This document shows, piece after piece, positions 34,983-43,519 of a DNA stretch of 64,000 nt. The stretch is taken from positions 248,001-312,000 of the forward strand of contig JAFLCB010000002.1 of NCBI GenBank assembly GCA_017302795.1. Reading direction: 5' to 3'. The notes beneath the pieces were generated by a model, which saw only the letters and a list, made by a program, of their open reading frames with translations, was not told where the DNA came from and made no database searches. The position numbers were made by a program, and so were the translations under genes. The stretch's first letter is position 1. Each line of letters begins with the position of its first letter. The stretch comes from Deltaproteobacteria bacterium. GTDB taxonomy: Bacteria; Bdellovibrionota; Bdellovibrionia; Bdellovibrionales; JAMPXM01.

Positions 34983-36588
34983 GAAATTCGAAGCCAAGTC
35001 CATGAAAGATGCTTTGCGTATGGTGAAAGCCGAGCTTGGGCCAGAAGCGGTCATACTTGGTGCGCGCGAAAACAAACGATCTTTTGGAATCGCAGGAGAG
35101 ACCTCTTTCGAAGTGACGGCAGCGGTTTCCGAATCGACCCTCCAAAAAAAGCGGTTTGTGGAGTCGCGCTTAAAAGAAGACGATAAAGAAAAATTTCGGA
35201 CGGCGGACGCTCGCGCTCAAAGACGAATGATTGAAAAAATGGTCGATAAGCGAACGCAGTCACAAGCGGTAGCAGCTCGCCAAGCCAGCGACGCTGCGGA
35301 CTGGCGTCCTCGTCCAATCACAAAAATCAGCTATATCGACATTCAAGATGAAGCTCCGGCGCAAGCACAAAAACCACGAGAAACTGCAAAGGTTTATGCG
35401 CCTCGTGCAGGCGTTCGGCAACCGGCCCAATCGCTTGGTCAAACTTCCGTTCAAGCTTCTGCAGCTGCGGTGAAGCCGGCACCGAAAGCCACGAGACCGC
35501 CTGCAAGCATCGATGGGATAGAGGCAAATCGAAGCGGAATGGCGGATGTCCGAGGGAAAATTAGAAGTCTTGCTCGTGAAGCGTTCGAAGCGGGCGGCAT
35601 GATTGAATCCGCTCCACCCAAAGCCACAGTGCCCACAACGGCAGTAGGCCATTCAGCTGGTCAAAATGGAGCGCAAGAAATAATTTCTTTGAAAAGTGAA
35701 ATTCATCGACTGCAAAGTCTGCTTGAGGGATTTCAAAAAGTTCCGCAGACCTTTCAAGGGGCGGCACATCCCGGGGCTGAGTTTGGGTTAGGTTACGATT
35801 TTAGCCGGTGCTATCAAAAGCTAGTTGAAGCCGGGGTGGCGGGCGATCTCGCGGCGGAAATTTTAACGCGTGCTTCGCAAGAAATCGATTCGTTCAACGC
35901 CAAAAAGCCTGCCATTGTCGAGGCGTGGGTGGCGAAATGGCTGCTTCATAATATTTCAGTTTGCACCCGGCCATTGGCGGGCAAAGTTCACGTCTTCGTT
36001 GGTCCAATGGGTGGAGGAAAAACCTCACAGCTAGTTAAGACGGCCGCGCAGCTTGTGATTCGCGAAAAGAAAAAAGTGGCGATCGTTACTACAGATACGT
36101 CAAAGGTCGGCGCCGTCGATCAATTAAAGATTTATTGCCAGATTCTAAATGTTCCGTTTGCAATCATTCGCGATCGCTCTGAATGGGAATGGCTAGAAAG
36201 CCAGTTAGGCTCGATCGATCACGTTCTCATCGATTCGCCCGGCCTTGGCCTTCGCGATATGGACGAAATTCAAAAGATTCGTTCCCTTATGCCGTCGGCA
36301 GAAGGTGCAGCGATTCATTTATGTCTTTCGTCCTCGATGAAAGAGTCCGACGCGCTAGAGGTGGTCCGCCGCTTCCGCGTTGTCCAACCGACAGATCTGG
36401 TTTTTACCGCTCTCGATCTCAGCGTTCAACACGGAGTAATTGCCACCGTGCAATTGCGCTCCGGACTTCCGATTCATTCGTTCGGTATCGGCGCAAGGGT
36501 CCCCGAGGACTTCGAGGTCGCCACCAAGGAACGAGTCCTAGATCTTCTTTTCAAACTTAGCAGCCTCAAGCGCACCACGGAGAAATAA
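34972..36588 (+). CDS. flhF: SRP-type GTPase FlhF (divergent G motifs)
   Basis: 538 residues; FlhF sets the number and polar place of flagella. The N-terminal MRVKKFEAKSMKDALRMVKAELG block is the FlhF B-domain start. A long variable Ala/Gln/Pro-rich linker (~80-235) precedes the NG domain. G1 reads GPMGGGKT at 344-351 in place of the usual GPTGVGKT, and DTSKVGAVDQLK replaces DTYRIGA. The G3 region is IDSPGLG, and the G4 motif TKLD is TALD at 479-482, lacking the lysine that normally supports guanine binding. GGAG lies 7 nt before the ATG inside flhA. flhG follows after 3 nt, the usual pairing. Confidence 0.9.
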   Translation: MRVKKFEAKSMKDALRMVKAELGPEAVILGARENKRSFGIAGETSFEVTAAVSESTLQKKRFVESRLKEDDKEKFRTADARAQRRMIEKMVDKRTQSQAVAARQASDAADWRPRPITKISYIDIQDEAPAQAQKPRETAKVYAPRAGVRQPAQSLGQTSVQASAAAVKPAPKATRPPASIDGIEANRSGMADVRGKIRSLAREAFEAGGMIESAPPKATVPTTAVGHSAGQNGAQEIISLKSEIHRLQSLLEGFQKVPQTFQGAAHPGAEFGLGYDFSRCYQKLVEAGVAGDLAAEILTRASQEIDSFNAKKPAIVEAWVAKWLLHNISVCTRPLAGKVHVFVGPMGGGKTSQLVKTAAQLVIREKKKVAIVTTDTSKVGAVDQLKIYCQILNVPFAIIRDRSEWEWLESQLGSIDHVLIDSPGLGLRDMDEIQKIRSLMPSAEGAAIHLCLSSSMKESDALEVVRRFRVVQPTDLVFTALDLSVQHGVIATVQLRSGLPIHSFGIGARVPEDFEVATKERVLDLLFKLSSLKRTTEK

Positions 36589-36591
36589 GTA

Positions 36592-37434
36592 ATGGGTTAT
36601 TCAAGTGAAGTAACAGGTCGGTCCACTAAAGTGATTTCAGTGACGTCAGGCAAAGGTGGAGTTGGCAAAAGTACGATCGTCGCCAATCTTGCGATCGAGT
36701 TTGAAAAACGGGGCAAACGCGTGCTTCTTTTTGACGGAGATCTTGGAATGGCAAACCTCGATATCATGTTCCAAGTGAAACCGACGATGTCGGTCGCCGA
36801 CGTGATTCATGGGGGAGCAGATCTGCGTGATGTTTTAGTGCCGCTGACTCCTTCGATAAGCCTGATCCCTGGCGGAACCGGTGTGTTTGAACTGCAAAAG
36901 CTCCCGACAAGTGCCAAGCAAATATTGCTTGATCAAGTTAGTGACCTCGGCACGATCTACGACATTATGCTTATCGATACTGCCCCCGGCATTGCTGATA
37001 ACGTTCTCTATCTAAATTCAGCGGCGCAGGAAATCACAGTCGTCTTAACGCCGGACCCATCATCCCTGGCGGATGCCTACGCTCTTATAAAAGTACTGAA
37101 CGTTAGGCAGCGTGAAACGAAATTCAACGTGATCTGCAATCAAGTCCGAGACGAACAAGATGGCCAGAAAATTTTTGATCGCCTCCAATCCGTCGCCGCT
37201 CGATTTTTACCTGTGTCGCTTTCTTATCGTGGGTCAATTCCGTCCGATCCGCATTTGCGGCAGTCCACACGCTCACAGCAGCTAGTGTGTCGAACTTTTC
37301 CCCAGGCGGAGTCCGCAAAAGCAATAAATGCATTGGCGAATTCTCTCTTGGGAGTTGAACAAGCTGGATTCGGCGAGGTCGAGTGTAAAGGAAGTTTACA
37401 GTTTTTCTGGAAACAGTTAATCGGCGCAGCCTAA
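36592..37434 (+). CDS. flhG: MinD-like ATPase FlhG (FleN)
   Basis: 280-residue ParA/MinD-family ATPase that limits flagellar number and partners FlhF. The deviant Walker A GKGGVGKS is at about 20-27. LLFDGDLGMANLDIMF follows near 45-60, and LIDTAPGIADNVLYLN holds the Walker B/switch region. GGAG lies 9 nt upstream, in the end of flhF. The C-terminal amphipathic region ends in FFWKQLIGAA and could bind the membrane. The ~150 nt between this gene and fliA contain several GGCCAG/GGTCTGGC-type repeats but no structure I can name. Confidence 0.94.
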   Translation: MGYSSEVTGRSTKVISVTSGKGGVGKSTIVANLAIEFEKRGKRVLLFDGDLGMANLDIMFQVKPTMSVADVIHGGADLRDVLVPLTPSISLIPGGTGVFELQKLPTSAKQILLDQVSDLGTIYDIMLIDTAPGIADNVLYLNSAAQEITVVLTPDPSSLADAYALIKVLNVRQRETKFNVICNQVRDEQDGQKIFDRLQSVAARFLPVSLSYRGSIPSDPHLRQSTRSQQLVCRTFPQAESAKAINALANSLLGVEQAGFGEVECKGSLQFFWKQLIGAA

Positions 37435-37586
37435 CTAACTGCCATCTAGTTTTTAAGGCCAGGCCAGACGGCGAGGCCAGGATAATCTCAAGTTTCACGA
37501 GGTCTGGCATGAAACAGTCAGGACTTCAAACGGCCCGGCGAAAAGAGTAACCTTAAAGTGTTACTCGAAGGAAAAATGAGGGAATG

Positions 37587-38366
37587 ATGAATAACTCGTT
37601 ACTCAAGAAGTATAAGGAAGAGCCCACGCGCCTGAACCCAAAAGAGCGTGAAGAACTCATCCGTGAATATACGCCGCTGATCAAATTCATCGCGCAAAAA
37701 ATTGCGGTTCGTCTTCCCTCAAACATCGAGCTTGATGACCTGATTTCAAGCGGTGTTATTGGTTTGATGGACGCGATCGAAAAGTACGATCCCACGCGTG
37801 ACAATAAATTTAAAACTTATGCTGAGTTTCGAATTCGTGGAGCGATCTTAGACGAACTTCGAGCTCAAGATTGGGTGCCGCGCTCGGTCCGCGACAAGGC
37901 GAAGCTTCTAGACAAAACAGTTGCCGATTTAGAAGCGGCGACAGGGCGTCAGGCTACGGACGAGGAAGTGGCAGCGAAGCTTAATATGACGTTGGACGAA
38001 TTCTTCGAACTTGTTAATCAGGTTCGTCCGGTGTCGGTATTATCGATTGACGAAATTGCGTCTTTTTCTAACGTCGATAAGAAATCTTTGATGTCTCTTC
38101 TGGAAGACGTAAAAGTCGCCAACCCATACATTCAGCTAAATTTGAAATCCGTCAAAGACGTCATCACCGGTGCGATCGAAGAGCTGCCGGAGCGCCAGCG
38201 TCTGGTCCTGTCTTTGTATTACTACGAGGATTTGAACTTGAAGGAGATTGGTAAAGTCTTACGCGTGACTGAGAGCCGTGTGTCGCAGTTACATGCACAG
38301 GCAATCAGCCGTCTTCGTCAGAAGCTAACCGCTTTCTTTAAAGAACAGAATAACGAAGCTAGTTAA
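37587..38366 (+). CDS. fliA: Flagellar sigma-28 factor FliA
   Basis: 259 residues. Region 2 (~25-95) has LPSNIELDDLISSGVIGLMDAIEKYDP and FKTYAEFRIRGAILDELRAQDWVPRSVR, the sigma-28 signature. Region 3 and region 4 (ELPERQRLVLSLYYYEDLNLKEIGKVLRVTESRVSQL) follow. It directs late flagellar (filament, chemotaxis) genes. Two ATGs stand in tandem at 37584 and 37587; GAGGG is better spaced for the second. Last gene of the flagellar operon, after a ~150-nt gap that may hold its own promoter. Confidence 0.94.
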   Translation: MNNSLLKKYKEEPTRLNPKEREELIREYTPLIKFIAQKIAVRLPSNIELDDLISSGVIGLMDAIEKYDPTRDNKFKTYAEFRIRGAILDELRAQDWVPRSVRDKAKLLDKTVADLEAATGRQATDEEVAAKLNMTLDEFFELVNQVRPVSVLSIDEIASFSNVDKKSLMSLLEDVKVANPYIQLNLKSVKDVITGAIEELPERQRLVLSLYYYEDLNLKEIGKVLRVTESRVSQLHAQAISRLRQKLTAFFKEQNNEAS

Positions 38367-38432
38367 AGGTCCTTATTAAAATTCGGGCCCTTAATTTCAA
38401 TATGGGCCTCGAAAGCTCCGATACATCAGTAT

Positions 38433-41400
38433 ATGGAGAAGGGGCATTTTCTATTCCTGCTTTGCAGGTCATTTGTATTCGCGCTGCTTCTCGTTGTGAC
38501 TGCGGATATCTCGGTGGCACGCGTGCCACTCGATGTCGCCACAGTCTCCAGACTTACGAGTCTAACCTTAAGCGCTATTCCTGAATTCAAAGCGATGGAT
38601 GAAATTGCCGAAACCTCAAACCTGCGGGTGGCGGCTTACGGCGGTACTGCTCGTGAAGTTACCGATCTTGTCATCGAACGTGTGAACACACTCGGATCCG
38701 TCGACGCCTACGTCAATTGGCTAAAGAGCCAAAGCAATATCTCCATTGTCGATTGGCATCGCTTGCAAAGTGATTTGGATGTCATGTTGATACCCAACGA
38801 AGGCGCGGATGTGCCGATATCTCCGCAGAGAATGGCAGAGATAGATGCGGTGAGAAAGAAAATCGACCTTCGATTTCCGCAGAGTGTCTTCTACAAACGA
38901 ATTGACCTCATCGTCCCACAAGAGTTTTTTGTAAAGTATCCGGTTGGTAATGAACACTTCGAGCCGATCTCTAACTTGGCGATTACGGCCAAGGGAGTCG
39001 AACGGCTTCCGCAACTGAATGTTGAATTTGACGGTAAGAAAATCAACATGGGCGACGAGGGGCTGCGGCAGTTCGCTTCGGGACAATTGGATTTTCGCCT
39101 CAATCCGTCAGCTGTGCCGGGTTCAGGGACGAATAATACTTTCGGACTTTTAAGACAGGCACTGCGGTGGATCCGCTATCTTTCAGAATATCCCGATTCG
39201 GAAGTCACGCCCGAGACCGACAAAACGATTCGGACCGTTGTTCAGCAGCTAGAGCGTGATGCTTCGGGTGAGGTTCAGACTTTGCTTCGCGACGGACACA
39301 GTAAATATAAGCCAGGAAAGCCGAGCTTTGCAGAGGGCGCAAAGCTCATTGAGCAGCTGGAAAAGCTTCAATTGTATTCGAAGAATTCTGCGAAAACACG
39401 CAAGCTGCTTGAAACATATGGGATCGTCAAAATGGCAGAAGCAGCGGGGATCGCGAAGGAACGTATCTTAGTTCCTATTCCGCAGCGACCGAAAGACATC
39501 CCGGTGGCTGGGAAAAAATTGGGGAAGGAAATTGTTGTCCGACATCGCACAAGCCTCAACGCTGCCCAGAATATTTCTCGCGGTGCACTCTGGGCTTCCA
39601 ACGACAGCTCTATGATCGGAGATAAAGCGATGCAAGCGGCAAACGGCCCAGGGCTTTACGCCGCCCACGAATTCGATTCGCTGTCTTATGGCGACCATTA
39701 CGTTTCTATTACTCTCAGCGCCGAGGCCGTTGAGGGAGTCGACTTTCGACGTCAGGGGCAGTGGTTTGTCATCATGACCGAGAACGCAATCGCGAGAGAT
39801 GCAGGCGGCAATCGAAAAATCGATAGGGTCACCCAAAAAGAACTGCTTAGAAATTTAACCGAGATCCTGGATAATCGCGGTTTACAGAGAAAAAATCGTC
39901 TTTCAGTGTTGCGTGGTATCGGCGGTTTATTGAATCCAGAAACTTCTTCGGCTGACTTTGATTCTTTCAAAAACGTTTATGCACAGGCTGAGCAGCGCGG
40001 TATTGGTCGAGAGTTCCTCGCATCGCTCTTGTCGCGACCGCATCTCGATTCACATCTTTCAAATCTCCAGTCGCCGCTCCGCAAATGGTTGAGCGCAGAA
40101 ATGAAATCTGGATTCGACACAGATAGTATCACTTCTCATACTGGCCGAATAAACGCTGCAGAACTCGTGATCCCAGCTGGAATGACTGATCAGGCAGAGA
40201 TCGCAGCACTTCCGGCGCAAATCAAACGAGACTTTTTAAACGTCACCTATGCGCTACCCGAGGAAATGCGTGCTCGCTATGACGCTCGATTAAAAATTTT
40301 GGAAACCGAATCTGACCCGTCCTTTCGACTTGCGGTCGAATTTTGGAAGTCAAGTTCGAGAATTCCCGATGAAGCGTCGGAACAGCGGGTGCTTGCATTA
40401 CTTAAAGAAATTCCGAATCCTGACCGCGCCACTCTTTCGCAGGTTCAGCGGATGGTTGATTATTCGAAGAAGTACCCGGCAAGTATCGGTGAATATCTTT
40501 ATCAGCATCTTGACCTTATCGACGATCCGGCCGAGCGCGCAAGGATCGCGATTCGTGCTGGCTATGTTCGACCAGATCTTTTTCGAGCGTTGAACATCGA
40601 CGGGCAGAGATCAGAAGTAAATATTCGAAATTTGGTTAAGAGATTGGGTCCAACAGATGCGATGAAGAAAACAGCGGCGGAACTCATGGCGTCCCGCGAT
40701 CCGAAGGCGCAAGCAATAGCTGTCCGGATCGGCGCAGCTCAGGCTTCCTTTTCAGATATTCCGCTCGAAAAGTTAGCTTTGGATTTCGATTTTCGCGGCC
40801 TACCAGAAGATGTTCTGGAAGAAGTGTTTAAAGGATTTCAGGCGCAACCTTCTGCAACTATTCGGCACGCGCAGCATTTGCATGCACTTTCGCGAGTGAA
40901 ACTTTCTGAGGATTCGATGCGAGCCGGGCCCCTTCGCAGAGCGGTTATCAGCGCAATCTCAAATGGTGGAGTCGAAGCTTTGCGTGCGGTATCAGATCTG
41001 AACGGAGATGCCCTGTCGAATTTGGTCAGAGAATTGTCAGATCGCAAGAAACGCGATCTCCCGACGGAAAAGTTACTTTTGGAATGGCTAGAGAAGACTT
41101 CCGACGCGAAGATGCAGTCGGCAATCCTGGACTACTTTTGGAAATCGAGTCTTACGTTTGGGCGCGACCAAGCATCCAAAGAAGAACCACTTTTCAAAAT
41201 CGCGGCGCAACTGGCAGAGAAAAGTACTGACCCCAATGTCCGTCGGAATGCTTATGGTGTCCTGTCTTGGAATTTTCGCGATCGACCCGAGGTTTTAGAA
41301 ATTGCAGCGCGCAATATTGGGACTGAAACAGACCATCATGTCCTGCAATCGATTTACGGAGCCGCTCAGTCAGCCGTTTATGAAAAGCCATTTGGCACCT

Positions 41401-41753
41401 ACAACGACGAATTGGCAGTTGCTGCCTTTGAGGCGATGTCGAAGAATCCCGCAGGAAACCCGCAGCATGCCAAGTTCATGTTGGAGTGTCTCGAATGGCA
41501 GCGAGGTGAACCTCTGCGGCGGCAGGCGTACCTAGATCAGATCAAAAGCCTCAGGCCTCCCGATCCAGTTCCAGCTCCGGTAAAAATAAATGCAGTGGTT
41601 TCCGGGCCCGTCGCTTTGGAACAGACGGCTCCAGTGGCAATAAGGGCCGCTTCTTCAACGGATGCAGTGCCGCCTAGCACTCAGCAGCTGAAAGGCCTAA
41701 GGCGTTTCCTGCCAGAATGTGCAAAGTGGTTCGAAAAATTGCGAAAGCGTTAA
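38433..41753 (+). CDS. Large exported protein with NTase-like and ART-like motifs and helical repeats
   Basis: 1106 residues; no known family recognised as a whole. A signal peptide (~1-30, LFLLCRSFVFALLLVVTADISVAR) predicts export. YGGTARE (69-75) and SDLDVML (113-119) recall the GG...DxD pattern of nucleotidyltransferase head domains. VRHRTSLNAAQNISRGALW (~369-387) followed by GPGLYAAHEFDSLSYGDHY (~405-423) recalls the H-x-T, G-x-G-x-Y and YG elements of ADP-ribosyltransferase-like folds. Residues ~640-1010 look like HEAT/armadillo-type helical repeats. All three domain calls are inference from motifs. It could be an effector acting on prey or host, or an envelope scaffold. The stop overlaps the convergent sigma-factor gene by 4 nt. 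Confidence 0.7.
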   Translation: MEKGHFLFLLCRSFVFALLLVVTADISVARVPLDVATVSRLTSLTLSAIPEFKAMDEIAETSNLRVAAYGGTAREVTDLVIERVNTLGSVDAYVNWLKSQSNISIVDWHRLQSDLDVMLIPNEGADVPISPQRMAEIDAVRKKIDLRFPQSVFYKRIDLIVPQEFFVKYPVGNEHFEPISNLAITAKGVERLPQLNVEFDGKKINMGDEGLRQFASGQLDFRLNPSAVPGSGTNNTFGLLRQALRWIRYLSEYPDSEVTPETDKTIRTVVQQLERDASGEVQTLLRDGHSKYKPGKPSFAEGAKLIEQLEKLQLYSKNSAKTRKLLETYGIVKMAEAAGIAKERILVPIPQRPKDIPVAGKKLGKEIVVRHRTSLNAAQNISRGALWASNDSSMIGDKAMQAANGPGLYAAHEFDSLSYGDHYVSITLSAEAVEGVDFRRQGQWFVIMTENAIARDAGGNRKIDRVTQKELLRNLTEILDNRGLQRKNRLSVLRGIGGLLNPETSSADFDSFKNVYAQAEQRGIGREFLASLLSRPHLDSHLSNLQSPLRKWLSAEMKSGFDTDSITSHTGRINAAELVIPAGMTDQAEIAALPAQIKRDFLNVTYALPEEMRARYDARLKILETESDPSFRLAVEFWKSSSRIPDEASEQRVLALLKEIPNPDRATLSQVQRMVDYSKKYPASIGEYLYQHLDLIDDPAERARIAIRAGYVRPDLFRALNIDGQRSEVNIRNLVKRLGPTDAMKKTAAELMASRDPKAQAIAVRIGAAQASFSDIPLEKLALDFDFRGLPEDVLEEVFKGFQAQPSATIRHAQHLHALSRVKLSEDSMRAGPLRRAVISAISNGGVEALRAVSDLNGDALSNLVRELSDRKKRDLPTEKLLLEWLEKTSDAKMQSAILDYFWKSSLTFGRDQASKEEPLFKIAAQLAEKSTDPNVRRNAYGVLSWNFRDRPEVLEIAARNIGTETDHHVLQSIYGAAQSAVYEKPFGTYNDELAVAAFEAMSKNPAGNPQHAKFMLECLEWQRGEPLRRQAYLDQIKSLRPPDPVPAPVKINAVVSGPVALEQTAPVAIRAASSTDAVPPSTQQLKGLRRFLPECAKWFEKLRKR

Positions 41754-42937
41754 GCCTTCAATCGCTCTTCAAGAATGTTTCTAATTTTTAGCATCAACCT
41801 ATTTTCCATCTGACGAACGGCCTCGCGCGTGACGCCATACTTTTCGCCGATTTCTTGAAGTGTCAGAGGTTCATCGGCAAGGAGGCGATCCTCCAAAAGT
41901 TCTCGCTCACGATCATTTAGCGAGCCGCGCAATTCCTCAATACCTTCGTGAAGAAGTGAAAGCATCTCGTCTTGGCCAATTTTTTCATCGATCGGCAAAT
42001 CATTTGATGCCTCAAAATCTAGGAGAGTGGTTTTTCCAGAATCATCGACCGAGGTTTGCAGCGAAACATCGCGACCTTTTAGCCGCATACTCATAGATTC
42101 AACATCTGATTCGCTGACACCCAATCGACTGGACAGCAACTGAACTGTTGGCTCTTCGCCCATGGACTCGAGAAGGTCTTTCTCTTTTTGCAGCCGATAA
42201 AACAATTTTCTTTGTGACTGAGTCGTACCAATGCGAACCATCGAATACTGTCGCATGAGATAATCCTGAATGTAGCCGCGAATCCACCAGACTGCGTACG
42301 TGATCAATCGTACGCCTTTGTAAGGATTGAACTCCCTAACGGCGTGCATAAGACCAACGTTGCCTTCTTGGACAAGATCAATGAGGCGTGCACCAAATCG
42401 TGAATATTCGGCAGCGACTTTGACAACAAACCGAAGATTGCTTGTGACCAGTGCTTCGGCGGCTCGTTTGTCTCCGGTCTCGCGGTAGCGCCGAGCTAAC
42501 TCTTGTTCCTGCTCTCTCGTAAGAAGCGGGTAACGGCGGACTTCCGCCATATAGATTGCAACCGGGTCAGAGCTGGTCGAATCGGCTGTCGTCAAACTCT
42601 TGCTGTTGGAAGCAATACCGGTTTGATCGATAGGCTTTTTTGAAATCAGATCTTTAATTTCTGCAAATTCGGGCTCGCGATCGGGACTCAGGCTTTTCGA
42701 AGCGTGATCTTGCCAGCCCCGAGACTGCCATTCGTCGGCTTCTTCGGCCACCCGACGAGGAAAATCCAAATCTGATTCCACATCTTCGGAGCCGTCCGCA
42801 ACGGGATCGACGATTTCTGCCTCTACCGAACGAACTTCACTGGCCGGCCGCTTAGGCCGCGCAGCGGTTTTGGATTTCGTCTTTCCAGAAGTAGCCTTCG
42901 GCTTTGTCACAAGTCTCTTTCTTGATGGCTTTTTCAA
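41750..42937 (-). CDS. rpoH: RpoH-type (sigma-32-like) sigma-70 family factor
   Basis: 395 residues. Residues ~125-390 contain sigma regions 1.2-4: DPVAIYMAEVRRYPLLTREQE, NLRFVVKVAAEYSRFG, DLVQEGNVGLMHAVREF, YAVWWIRGYIQDYL, and a C-terminal helix-turn-helix LTLQEIGEKYGVTREAVRQME. The SQRKLFYRLQKEK stretch after region 2.4 matches the RpoH box of heat-shock sigma factors. The first ~120 residues are a Lys/Arg-rich then acidic extension absent from normal RpoH (~285-330 residues). The frame starts with TTG at 42937 without a clear ribosome site; a GTG at 42910 is an alternative. Convergent with the large exported-protein gene. Confidence 0.85.
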   Translation of the reverse strand: MKKPSRKRLVTKPKATSGKTKSKTAARPKRPASEVRSVEAEIVDPVADGSEDVESDLDFPRRVAEEADEWQSRGWQDHASKSLSPDREPEFAEIKDLISKKPIDQTGIASNSKSLTTADSTSSDPVAIYMAEVRRYPLLTREQEQELARRYRETGDKRAAEALVTSNLRFVVKVAAEYSRFGARLIDLVQEGNVGLMHAVREFNPYKGVRLITYAVWWIRGYIQDYLMRQYSMVRIGTTQSQRKLFYRLQKEKDLLESMGEEPTVQLLSSRLGVSESDVESMSMRLKGRDVSLQTSVDDSGKTTLLDFEASNDLPIDEKIGQDEMLSLLHEGIEELRGSLNDRERELLEDRLLADEPLTLQEIGEKYGVTREAVRQMENRLMLKIRNILEERLKA

Positions 42938-42961
42938 TTAAGATTTTCGCGGTTGTCTAGT

Positions 42962-43267
42962 TTAGGTGAGGGCCCTCGACATTTTTTTCTCGAGTGTCGC
43001 CTGCACCATGCCCTTTACCGGTAAAAGCATCAACGGTAGATCGACTTCGATCGTCACGTTGGAGCCAGTTCCCTGGGCCGTAACATTGAGCTCAGCCGAA
43101 AACTTGGAACCCTTTATCAGTCCCGAATGGCTATTGTCGCTGAAGCTAACCTTGCACGATGCGTCCATTTTTCTTAGGTCCTGATCATTTTCGAGCAACT
43201 GTTTCATTCGCGAGTAGGCTTCCGCCTGGCTCAGCGCCGACTTCGATTCAACTTTGAATTTGGGCAC
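42962..43267 (-). CDS. Polyhydroxyalkanoic-acid-system-like small protein
   Basis: 101 residues. PKFKVESKSALSQAEAYSRMKQLLEND and SGLIKGSKFSAELNVTAQGTGSNVTIEVDLPLML resemble the PHA_gran_rgn family of small granule-region proteins; the fold is probably a START-like helix plus sheet. The call rests on pattern memory only. GGAG lies 6 nt before the GTG. It lies 24 nt upstream of the RpoH-type gene on the same strand, so the two may share a transcript. A role in PHA metabolism is not shown by any neighbour. Confidence 0.55.
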   Translation of the reverse strand: MPKFKVESKSALSQAEAYSRMKQLLENDQDLRKMDASCKVSFSDNSHSGLIKGSKFSAELNVTAQGTGSNVTIEVDLPLMLLPVKGMVQATLEKKMSRALT

Positions 43268-43453
43268 GATTTTCTCCGGGTCAAGTTGATGCTCTATGTT
43301 AGAGCTTTTAGCTTGTTAGCCTACGACGTCCCGTGGCCTAAGTCAGTCGGCTTCGTGACTGGTATAAGTATTCGTTTGCGCAAGCCAAACCCTTTTCATG
43401 ATTGGCTTTTTTACGAACTGGCACTAGGCTAGAGGCTTTACCCAAGCGGAATC

Positions 43454-43506
43454 CCTCAGGCATATCCCCTCTGGCATATTCCTCTGGCATATTCCTCTGG
43501 CATATT
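43454..43506. repeat. 13-bp tandem repeat upstream of aspS
   Basis: Three perfect units of CCTCTGGCATATT (43468-43480, 43481-43493, 43494-43506) and one imperfect unit, CCTCAGGCATATC, at 43454-43466. The array ends just before the AGGAG ribosome site of aspS, so it lies in the 5' UTR or promoter. The copy number could vary and tune expression. The rest of the 250-nt gap upstream shows no RNA gene or clear promoter. Confidence 0.85.
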
Positions 43507-43519
43507 AGGAGTACCACCT

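Noticed and set aside
43268-43453. tRNA or small RNA gene in the gap before aspS
   Set aside because: No cloverleaf arms or T-loop consensus seen; nothing supportable beyond the tandem repeat.
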